64,000 nucleotides of DNA from Acanthaster planci (Eukaryota; Echinodermata; Asteroidea; Valvatida; Acanthasteridae), in the NCBI RefSeq assembly GCF_001949145.1, contig NW_019091386.1:766810-830809 (forward strand), given 5' to 3'. The notes beneath the pieces are model-generated. The model was not told the DNA's origin, did not search any database, and worked only from the letters and a program-made list of their open reading frames with translations. Both the position numbers and the translations under genes were made by a program. Shown piece by piece: positions 22,301-31,849 of the stretch (its first letter is position 1; each line of letters opens with the position of its first letter).

Positions 22301-25162
22301 TTTCAACGATCATGTAACTCAGATAACCGGAAATCAATGATCATAACGTACATAAATTATTTCTAACGGAGACACGGGTATTCATCCTTCGTGTTATGCA
22401 AACGATAAAATCGGAAGGACACAAGATGACTGGTAGTAGGTCTGCACAAGGCTATTTCCAGACCTCATTTTTTCCGGGGGGGGGGTCACACCATTAAGCA
22501 GCGTCCTCGGTGCACCGTGAATTTTGCATTGACCGGTGCACCTCGACTTTTGCAATGACCAGTCGCAACCGTCAATGTAAAGCAGCTGCTCAGATCAGAC
22601 GCACGGTCCCCGTTGCCTTCCCTCCATCCTCCCCCGGGTCTGAAGCGTACTGATATGACACCTTTTAGAAGCTACCGGTACCCTGCAATGGCTAGGCCCC
22701 ATACACCAGTGTGCCGTCGGCATGTTAATCATTGCATTCCGAGTTTCGGAAAAACATTACCTTTGAATTCCTAGTTTCGGAGATATGTCATCATTCCGAA
22801 GTACATTATCGTTGAATTCCATGTTTCCAAGATATGTCACATTTGAAGTTTGCATTTCAGAGATATATTTTCATTGATTTTAGTGTTTCCACAAAGAGTT
22901 ACTGTTGTATTCCTTGTTTCGGGGATAATTTATCCAGTGTCTGTTTCTCTGTTTCATCGATAAATCAATTAACACAGTAACGCGGAAACATGGATGGTCA
23001 TTTAAGCTTCCGTAGTTAAGAAAAACACGACTATGTTGTGGTTGATGAGAAATGTTATAGCGAAGACACAGCAGGTGGGTGTGTCTAAAAGGAGAGAAGT
23101 AAGGAGGTTTGGGGAAAGATTGTGTCTTCTTACCTGGATGAGCACAATTATGGTGACCATTACTATCTGAGCTTTCGGTGAGACGAACCGTGGCCGCTTG
23201 ACGGACCGCTGGCCCGCCTTGAAAATCCGGTATATTCGGACCACCTTCAGCAGAGTTGTGGAGAAGTTGAGGGTCAGGCTGAACGCGAACCCGACCTCTG
23301 CGGCGATGCAGGCGGCGGGGCCCGGCGGAAGGAGCGCCAGGCCGCCCGTCACGAAGGCCAAGGTCAGCCCCAAGACGTTGACACCGCTCAGCTCGCGGCT
23401 GGAGGCCTTGACCAGGGCGTGACACCGGAAGGCCACACCCAGAGCCGTGGTAAGACAGCAGAGGGCCGCGCCCAGGCCCGACAGGGCCAGCAGCAGAATG
23501 ACCACGTGGTGGCTGTAGTCTAGAGGTGTCGGGGCGATTGGACGGCATCGGGTGCGGGACGAGTCAGGCCATTCGGTTGGCCCACACCTCACGCAGCGAC
23601 TGCCGTTCACGATGGTGCTCTTCCGACACGACTGGCATCCATTACAGCACCTTCCCATCGGTACTGGATACGAACCGGCCCGGCAGTCCTCTCGACAGCT
23701 GGACCGAGGAATCTCCTTGCTTCCGTTCTGCCAGCGCATCTGGGTTTCGTTCAGGAGAAGCACGTGCGTTGGCGAGCTCCACCGTCCAACCTCCACCATG
23801 CTGTACTTGCCGTCGACTTCATAAAAATTATAAATCGTGTACGCTCCTCCGCCGTCTCCGTAGTCATTGAAGGAAAAATTTCCCCCAGGGGCCGGAAAGG
23901 TTACATTCTTCAGGTGGGACAGCAAACGGCTTCTGGTGATACCCTCCTTAGAAATGCAGTCAGGGGTACCGGCGCAATCTTCCTGGATGTAAGCGTGCAA
24001 GGCCTGGGCAAGGGCCCTGACAGCATTCACGGTGGGCGTTTCTGCGCCTCGTTTTTCCGCTCTCTGGAAGAGTTTCCGAATCTTGGTACAGTTCGTGTAG
24101 TCCTGATGTATACAGAGTGCCTCCTGCAACCATTCGCTGAGATCGTCCCATGGTTTCTCGGAGACAGACGTGACGTATCTATCGAACTCAGGCACCGGTT
24201 CCTGGGTGGCTTTAAGAATGATTCCCCCGCTGATGACATCCCCGAGGTCTTTCTTGTTCAGTACATTTTCCCATACCTTAGCTGTAAGCCAGATGTAGCG
24301 ATGAGTCAAGCCCGACTCCTTAAACGTCTGTAAGACAGTCAGGGCGTCGGTGCGACTCAAGAAGGTCACGATGACGGTGGCTTTGTCACTCGCCAATATC
24401 TTGGCTACTATGTCGTCGTGGTGCTCTTTGGACATGGAGAACCGCACGTGCGAGGACATCGCCAGGCATACGTTTCGTTTGCCGGCCATGGCTTCGAACT
24501 GCATGGCACCGTGAAGGCCATCGCTGTCAGTGGAGTAGAGTAATGCGACGTAGTCCCAACCAAAGTGCTCCAGAATGTCTAGGATGGCCTCCACTCGCAG
24601 CCTGTCCGGCGTGGAGGTCATCAGGAAGTTGGCGTACATCTCCCGGTCGCTGAACTCGTCGCTGTGCGCTCCGTAGGACACCACCGGCACATCAAACAGT
24701 TGACCGAGCCGGCTGGCCTGAATGCTGGTCTGGCTGAAGCCGGTACCCACCAGGCCGACCAGTTGGCTGACACGGGGCGCGTTCATTGAGCAGAGACCCT
24801 TGAAGGCGCCGGGGCTGCCCGGACTGACCAAGGTCAGTCCTTGCCAGAGGGAGAGTTCGTCAGAGTAGCAGTCGTCCCTCAGGTCGAATCCCAGGGTGAC
24901 GTTGGGCAACAGGTCGCGCCGGCTGTTGATCTCCTCCACGGCAAACTCCATGGCTAGTGCTGTCCTGATCAGCGCGTTGGAACGAACCTTGTTAGAGCAC
25001 AGTCCCTGCACTTTGGCAGCGGTTATTGTGAGCAGCCCACCCAGTACTCACATCCCCGGGCTTGGTGAAGGAATAGCAAGCCCGATTCACTTGAGAATGA
25101 TTTGTACTCAATGCAGCCGTCTTGACCAAAAAGACCAATGCTGCCAGGAAAACTGCCTTCAT
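16248..25162 (-). CDS. Class C G-protein-coupled receptor (metabotropic glutamate / calcium-sensing receptor-like), with apparent N-terminal frame break
   Basis: Two large exons, 25162-23134 and 16799-16248, join in phase 0 (VLIQ then GLIATVSM). Order of parts: signal peptide MKAVFLAALVFLVK; a Venus-flytrap domain with FAVEEINSRRDLLPNVTLGF, GQLFDVPVVSYGAHSDEFSD and GWDYVALLY; a cysteine-rich linker starting SCREDCRAGSY (residue about 483); then seven helices with the TM7 class C motif LPKLY. The total is about 859 residues, normal for the class. Ligand domain, cysteine domain and TM1-4 all lie in one 2 kb exon, which is unusual. Between PGD (25 kb side) and LGGLLTIT the frame shifts by one base near 25042-25050, within the conserved GD..LGGL motif. 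It could be an assembly error, a null allele, or less likely a 46-nt intron. By eye, residues that bind glutamate in mGluRs are not conserved, so the ligand is unknown. The last residues after LPKLYAIL are low complexity and could instead be spliced at a GTAAGG near 16317. Confidence 0.82.
18504..18670. repeat. Short direct and inverted repeats with core GCGTCAAA(C/T)GTCGTG
   Basis: The word GCGTCAAACGTCGTG occurs near 18507. Its inverted form CGACATTTGACGC is near 18588, and GCGTCAAATGTCGTG is near 18654. The pattern of three related words in about 160 bases suggests a degenerate mobile element or a local rearrangement. No terminal structure could be defined. Confidence 0.55.
19338..19369. 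repeat. (CT)n microsatellite
   Basis: About 16 uninterrupted CT units lie inside the class C GPCR intron. Confidence 0.95.
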
Positions 25163-28079
25163 GGTTTAACCCAGTAATGCGGACAGGCTGTCGAGATATT
25201 AAGCAAGCACTTTTACGCAGAATACAGCAGTGCGCTCCGCTAGCTTGTATCGTTCTTCAGAAATTATTTCCACGTCCCTGCCTCTTTGTTTGGTTAAAAA
25301 TTCAGTAGGCCTACAGCACTGACTATAAAAAGGCCAAAACTGCTGAGACGTCTGAGCCTAACACCAAATTGTCTACCCTTTTCCCTCCTACCCAATAATC
25401 GGCTTCAAACTTGCAGCCTTTCAACGGTGCATCTCTGACACGTCTAAGGGTCGTTCCAGTTCTTGATCCAGTGGTGTACATGGATACCCAGATTCTTGTA
25501 GTAACAATTATCTCTGAGCAGTGCGGAGATTTCAAATATCCCCTTGTGGATCTATGAACGCCGTGTTCAACAAACCAGTCAACTGTCGAGGATTCGAACT
25601 CAGAGCTTTCACCCGTGAGTATTTGTGAGTCAAGTGTACGATGGATATTCGTAGTCTGCGACAGATATTGGGCTGGAGTTGATTTCCTCATGCACGCATG
25701 CGTGGGTTGACAAAATGATGGGTGAGGTTGAAGCGTTGTGGGCGAATTGGACCGTCGTCAACCACTACGTCGAGTCGCCGTTGCACAAAGACCGCCACCG
25801 CTCGATCTGCCGAGGCAAAGCAAACTCCCATAGGCAGTGTGAGCAGTTAACGTAAACCAATTTAATTCCGCCGATGACCAGATGAATATTTAATCGCAGG
25901 GCCGGCTTTGAAATGACACTGTTTTTACAAACTGCAACCCGAAGACTATCATACGATGTCAGCGCAGATGCTGCAACGTGGTTTTGGTCGAACGATCAAG
26001 AATAATGCAACAGGTAATTAGGCAACTAAGGAGTCGGGAACACGCAGAATTAATACCGGTACCAAACCGTAGCTCCTACATTAATTTTTGCTTCGACCTC
26101 ATTTTGTGGCAAACTTTAAATGGCACAACTGTTAAACATGAATGGTTCTAATAATGAAAAAGAGTTTGAGACGATTATTTTGCGTTGCATTCGTTTTGAT
26201 CCTAAGCTGCATGAGTTCCTGAGTTTAAGGGTGCTGACTTTAAGGATTTGGAGACAAATGACCTTCCCTTTATACTGGACGTCAGTGGGATCTCCCAAAC
26301 CGAATTTTGATTTCAGGTTTTTCGTTTGTTTCTGCGTGTCACAGCTTAATGCCAATTGATACAGTGAACTGTCGTATAAAACAAGTGCCATTTCCACTTT
26401 GTTTTAATTCCATATTACGCCTGAATACCTCATTAAAAGAAAGGCCACACTCCACCATTTTGGCCTAGGCGAGTTAATTGATTTCCTTTGCAACTCCTTA
26501 AAAAATATAAAGTTTTTCTTTGAACAAACAATAAAGGTTTTGTTGGAGTTGGCCCATTCTTTTCAATTAGATATTTAATTTTCTGAATATATCACATTAT
26601 AAAGCAAAGCTTGATGCACACGAGAAAAAATGATTACAAGCGCCTATAGACATCTGGGTCGCTTTATTGTGCAAGTTATTGTCTTTTTTCACCGCTAAAA
26701 TGAACATTACAAAAAATATCATCCCTAATAAAATTACCCAAATGTATCTCTCAATGCACTGTCAATCTATAGTACATTATACTGTGACTAGTTCCCTGTT
26801 AATTATGCTTTATCATGATTTTGTGTTGTAACTTGTGTGGATGCCATTTTTTTAACCAAATAAGTCACAGACCATCAGTCATTTCATTGCCTTTAATGAA
26901 GGTAGTTTCCGAACGCGGTGTTTTTAATTTGATGACAAAGGACGGTTTCGAGGACGAATTATAATTTGAAAAGAATCAGTGAGTGGTTGGAGAGGAAACC
27001 CCAACAGAGAACAGGTTTAATCAAATTACATATCTGATGTTATAACTGCAGTCTCTTGGAATCGTACCCCATCCCCATGGAAACTGGTACATAAATAATG
27101 TTCTCAGAATGTTGCCGCGCAAATTACGGCGTAAATAGGAGGATCCGGGGCGAAAGTGAACATGCCGGCATCGGGGTTTTGTCGGGTACCAGTGCAGTGG
27201 TCGTGTACTCGATGTCTGATAGACTTGTAGTACGTGAAAGCTCAAGACAACACTTGGTCAAGTCAAAGAGGCTAGTGTCTATCTTTTGAAAAATGCACAG
27301 GCAAAGAACCACCCAGTTTTCTTTGATCTTACTGCATCCCCTTCAGTTCTGAACTTGGAAGCCAGAAAATGTCACAATTTGTTGGTCTGTTCTATTCAGA
27401 AAGAAAAAAAACAAAGATCACTTGTTGGCTTTACGTTTCTTGAAAAAAAAAAGGTTTCCAAAGTTGCATCTTGGCAGTTCAATCGATGCTCCTGGTGGTC
27501 ACAATGAGAGACTACTCATAAATGAGCTGCAGAGGGCGCTTTGGCCCCCTTGTAGAAACTGCACGCAGTGGGTTATATTCCCTCGGAAATTGCTTCACGC
27601 ATAGGAATATAGAAACATCCAAAGTATAATTTCAACATCCAGGGAACATTTGAGAGAAAGAAGAGTTTTTCATATTTTAAATTTAAAACTGAAATCGGTA
27701 GAATTTCACAGTGATTGTTAAAATGACAATTAAGAGTGCTCTGTTGAAGACGATTCATAAAACGAACTGCTGGTAAAAAACGCCATGAGTAGAAGTAGCC
27801 TTCATCGGTTGAAAAGAGCCATGCTGGTCGGGACCGCTTGTTTTGTTGGTAGCGATGCGCACTCAACGCATGCATCTCGAAGTCGTTCGTGAACCAGCAC
27901 ATTGAAGTTCCTACCAAGGAGCCTCCGTTGCTAGGAAAATCGCGCCACCTATTGGTCCAGCTCGGGGCTGGTAGGTCTACCAATATTACTCCTTTATTAA
28001 CAGGGCGCCCTATTTGACTTTCCAACTCTCTATGCTCACGAAGCATTCTTATCCAGCAGACAGACATCCTACCTTTAAA
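25163..28079. other. Upstream flank of the class C GPCR gene; no gene seen
   Basis: This should include the promoter and 5' UTR of the minus-strand class C receptor. The rest is AT-rich with short random frames. A TTCGAA-containing segment near 25590-25600 recalls tRNA-derived repeats but lacks a matching A box, so I do not call it. Confidence 0.35.
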
Positions 28080-28180
28080 TGTGGGCGATAGTGCCCGTTC
28101 GAAAGGTTGACATATTTCGCGCACTGTGATTGTTCAACGCGTTGCAAACTCTTCGAGGCTCACTATTGTGAATCGCCTGT
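28080..28180. repeat. Partial copy of the palindromic dispersed element
   Basis: One arm is clear: CAACGCGTTGCAAACTCT followed by GAGGCTCACTATTGTGAATCGCC, matching the right arm of the element at 9043-9212. A short fragment, GGGCGATAGTGCCCG, begins the other side near 28083. Most of the second arm is missing or too diverged to recognise. Confidence 0.7.
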
Positions 28181-28672
28181 ATTATCTTTAATGACCAGGT
28201 AAAATTCTATGTTGTTTCTTTTACGTTAGATCATTCTCCTGAGCCCGAAATCGATTGAGAAAATACATGAACTACTAATTTTGATTCGATGTCGGAGGTA
28301 TTAATTCTTGGTGGAGTGCAATATTCATTCACTGGCTTTCTGAAGTGCGCCCTCACTTTGTTGGACGGAAGTCGCGGCCCTGTCGTGAAGCAAACTCGGT
28401 TCCTCGGATGTCAAAAAATGGTGTATTTGAAAATATGACCCTGTACTTATTACTCGGGGTTCGATGTAATTTTCTGAATAAGGCTAGCTGTTTCTGATCC
28501 TTTCATACAAGGCTCAAATTCGAAAGTTGCCCTCTGTAAACATCAACTGATTGCAGGACGGATGACCGTGTTTTTGATGGTTACAAATGATTCATGTCAG
28601 AATGTGGTAGACTGTGGTGGATTCATTTCAGTCCTCGGGGCACTTGGCGCTGTTTATCTATTTAATGTAACT

Positions 28673-29116
28673 CTATGATCCCCTCCCCGCACATTTCACT
28701 TGTCTGCCGCGAGTCCAAAAGCGATCCTTGCTCTCCATGGCTCCACTGTGCCGATAATCGTCTAATGTATCCTCCGTTTGTCTGTCACATCTTCCCCCAA
28801 CTCGGGACGGCGCAGGCCGGTTGGGCGTCTTCCAGATTCCGCGCTTGGGCCGACACCGTATATCCGTTTGCCAACTGGCGTCAGGGATCTGGACGCTTCG
28901 CACGGGGAACAATGCCAAGCTGCTACGCGCCGTGGCCCCATCGTGTCGTGACAGGCATTCTTCGCCAGACAGTTCAAATACGGGCTCCTTTCACTTGCGG
29001 TGCCGAGCCGATCTTTCAGGCTCAGTAAAGTGGGTCGGACCATGGAGGAAGGAACACACAAAAGTTGCTCCCAATGCCAGAAATGTTAAGCCAAGCTTCA
29101 CTCCAACGGCGTTCAT
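28673..29116 (-). pseudogene. Small secreted-type open frame interrupted by one in-frame TGA; possible class C GPCR first-exon relic
   Basis: From the ATG at 29116 the frame encodes a convincing signal peptide (MNAVGVKLGLTFLALGATFV) and stays open to a TAG at 28675-28673, except for one TGA at 28993-28991 (codon 42). The downstream part has four cysteines and a segment SSLALFPVRSVQIPDAS that loosely resembles the LGGLFP.HS motif near the start of class C receptor ligand domains. The intact class C gene lies 3.5 kb away on the same strand. Local GC and CpG content is higher than in the flanks, as in real exons here. Alternatives: a short protein of unknown family with a spliced-out stop, a selenoprotein (no SECIS examined), or a chance frame. 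The relationship to class C receptors is a weak inference. Confidence 0.3.
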
Positions 29117-29759
29117 GGGTACCTGAATAGACTTCAAACATCAAGTCAATATTAGCTTGCTTGGAGTGTGGGGGATGTGGTGTACCACGTTGGGAGCGCC
29201 GGGTAGGATCCATTGTCATTTCATACGATATCATCCCCTCCTACAAGAAAGCAGCCTGTCAACTCTTGTCAGCTTCAAACTTTCACACGGTGGTCAAACT
29301 TCCATGCTCAGAATTCGATGAGGACTTTTTGAAATGGTTTTCTGATGGTGCACTGGTTAAGTTTTCCATTAACCCAATACACGTCTGCATCAACCAAACG
29401 CAGACGTTCAATGTCACTGAATTAAGGTTTGGCAAGCCCCGTCAGCGACCCATTGTACCTTTGTAAACTACATCATGGAAAACCGATTTGTACTGCTTTT
29501 TCAGTTTTAAATCCATTGTAGTAATAATGTAAGGGCACAGATTATGATTATGATACGTTCCCTAAGATTTATAGAGTGCCGATATAGACGCATTTCAGCA
29601 ATGATGCAAGTCGATGACCTTCACATCTTTATGTTATCCCTGCTTAGGGGACATTCTCAAATCCCAATCAGCGCACTGTGGGAAGATTGATACACGATTG
29701 ATCGAACCGTCTAAGGTGGGAGACGTCTAAACTAATTCAATTACCATCTCTGCCCTCAC
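29117..29759. other. No recognisable feature
   Basis: There is a 101-codon plus-strand frame at 29161-29466 with no domain signature, and I do not call it a gene. Confidence 0.35.
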
Positions 29760-29915
29760 AGATGTCCGTATGTACTCAGAGAACAAGGCAAGCATATGTA
29801 AAGTGACTTAGCCAATGTCACATCATGTTTGTAACAACAGCTGAATTCGAACCCCCGCCCCCACGATGGGGGGGGGGCCTAAAACCATAACCGCTATGGG
29901 CACGGGCACCGCAAC
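29760..29915 (-). mobile_element. tRNA-derived SINE fragment
   Basis: On the minus strand an A-box-like segment (ATAGCGGTTATGG, about 29885-29897) is followed about 40 bases later by a B box (GGTTCGAATTC, 29843-29853). After it comes a tail containing GACATTGGCTAAGTCACTT, which resembles the conserved tail of deuterostome SINEs (GCAAGGCACTTTA-like). A G-run interrupts the tRNA-like part, so it is an old copy. The ends are approximate. Confidence 0.5.
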
Positions 29916-30515
29916 ACGCCTTGTTGCGGTGGGTTGTGGTATACGTGTTTCGTAAATATAATCTATCAAAAACAACTCAATCACTGAATAAGGAGGACTG
30001 TTGGCGAGGTTTGTCCCCAGTGTGCACATTTTGAGGTCTGTGCACCGCCTCGTTCTCACTGGAAATCCCGACCTCACCTGGCAAACACGGTGAGGGACAG
30101 CATCATTAGACTTTGCCTGAAGTTTTGCTTCGTGCACCTCGGTCCCCCCATTCCCGTCCCTGATGTGACCCCCCGCAGCCAACATCCCCGCGTTTTCTCG
30201 TCTTTACCAATTCGTCCAATTTTCCTCAGTTTTAATACCAATTTAATCTGGCTCTTTTTGCTTTAAGTTCCTCCCGTAAGGTATATTGAAAACGTCTAGA
30301 GCCCCTTCCCGCTATTACAAAAACGAATGAGCTTTGTTTTCTGAATTCCAAGCGCCTTCCGTTGGAGACTGAACCCTTTATATTGTATTAGAAGCCCGTG
30401 CCAGCTTGGCACCGACTGCCGAAAAGCTATACTCATGATCCGCTATCCGTTTGCTGTCAAAATATTTACGGACAAATTGAGCAGGTAACATGAGGTTAAC
30501 TCGTGGCATTGTAGA

Positions 30516-30560
30516 ATGGCACATGACAGTGATGGCACATGACAGTGACAGATGACACAT
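30516..30560. repeat. Short imperfect tandem repeat
   Basis: TGGCACATGACAGTGA occurs twice in a row, followed by a degenerate third unit (ACAGATGACACATGGCA). Confidence 0.7.
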
Positions 30561-30949
30561 GGCAGAGGCAGTGCGGTATTAGATGTTAATTTCATTATTT
30601 GAGGATAATTTTGTCAGTTATGAATTACAAAAACATTTAAATTGGCGTATTGCAAAAAGCAACTTAAAACCGGCAGTGCGTAATTATATAATGTGCCTGA
30701 GAATATCATTTTTTATAATTTGAAGTTTGCAGTCGACACTTTTGAAAATAAGTAACCATACATTGGAATGCTAAAAGAAGGGCCCGTTACGTTTTAGGAA
30801 ATTCATACTGCCATTCAGGCGTTCAAATAAGATAGGGCCTATTCTCACAGAGATTTGATCAGCAGAAAAGCGTACAGTTGGTTTTAAATTCATAATGCGG
30901 TTTCATTTTTTTTTTCAACTGTGGTAAAAGTGGTCCTCGTAATCTCCCC

Positions 30950-31849
30950 CGTCCCATTGTGATAATCCATTGAGTGACGTCCCACGGTGACTTAGGGGGC
31001 GGTTTATTGGGTTCTCGATGCCTGAAAAACCGTGTGCGTGACCGGCGCGTCAGATCCCTGCTCATGTGCGGTGGGCACGGGGCTTTGTGTACACAGCCTG
31101 GTGGGACGTCATCGTCACCCGCTACGCGTACGCGGTCACTCGTTAAAACTCGTCCCCGGTACCGTTCACTCGTAGTGTAGTGCTCAGTGGTGCAGTGGCG
31201 TCTCGGACGGAGGACTCTTGCGCACTACGTACTGGCGTGTGCTGTGCTTTTTTATCGAGGATTATAATATCAAGTTATAATTGCGTTGTCGGTTGACAGG
31301 ATTCGGACGGTTTGTTTTTATGCTTGGAGGACCGTTTTTTTTGTCTTCAGCGCCGGCATGGATGCTGTCAAAAGTTGAAGGCAGAGGAGCATTGTCACCG
31401 GGGAGTTGGGCTTGTTTCGTTTTGGAGAGGCAGAGTGGATAGGAGAAAAGTTTGAGCAGGGGAGAGCGCTTAACTTGACATCGTTATTGGTTCGTCACAC
31501 CAGTCACAGGGAGCAGGGATATATTTCGCGGAGCTCCCGTGGGGTCATGCAGGCAGTCCAAGTGCCTCAGTAGCTCCTTCGTAAACTTGGAATACTCTAA
31601 TCCCTGGACCGTTTGCCGTACGTGCCGCTTGAAAGGAAGGCTCCTATAATTCTACAGTTTCGGCAGGAAAGAAAAGTTTTGCATCTTGTTCTCCCCCTCT
31701 ACACATTAATACCCAGAGGCAATATATATAACCGACGTGCACTTCTGTTTGCTGCGGTTAAGGAGGGAAAAGTAGGAGATTAATCAATTTCTGCTGGCTG
31801 TAGAATAGTATTTTTGTTTTGTTTTGTTTTGTTGTTCGCTGTCTTTCGG
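30950..31849 (+). promoter_or_regulatory. Probable Slit promoter and 5' UTR region
   Basis: A CpG-rich segment at about 30990-31230 contains GTGACGTC and GACGTCATCGTC, which resemble CREB/ATF sites. It is followed by about 600 bases of non-coding sequence up to the Slit ATG. A TATATATAA word is at about 31722-31731. The transcription start cannot be fixed from sequence alone. Confidence 0.35.

Larger units (their letters stand above)
16800..23133 (-). other. 6.3 kb intron of the class C GPCR gene
   Basis: The intron is bounded by donor GTAAGA (minus strand, below 23134) and acceptor TTCTTTCAG (above 16799). It contains a CT microsatellite, a small repeat built on GCGTCAAA.GTCGTG and several AT-rich stretches. 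No other gene is supported on either strand. Confidence 0.6.

Noticed and set aside
22880-23548. 222-codon minus-strand frame
   Set aside because: It is a shadow of the class C receptor exon in another frame, then intron.
25570-25610. TTCGAACTC segment as a tRNA gene B box
   Set aside because: No matching A box or cloverleaf could be drawn around it.
29161-29466. 101-codon plus-strand frame
   Set aside because: Composition and lack of splice or domain signals give no support.
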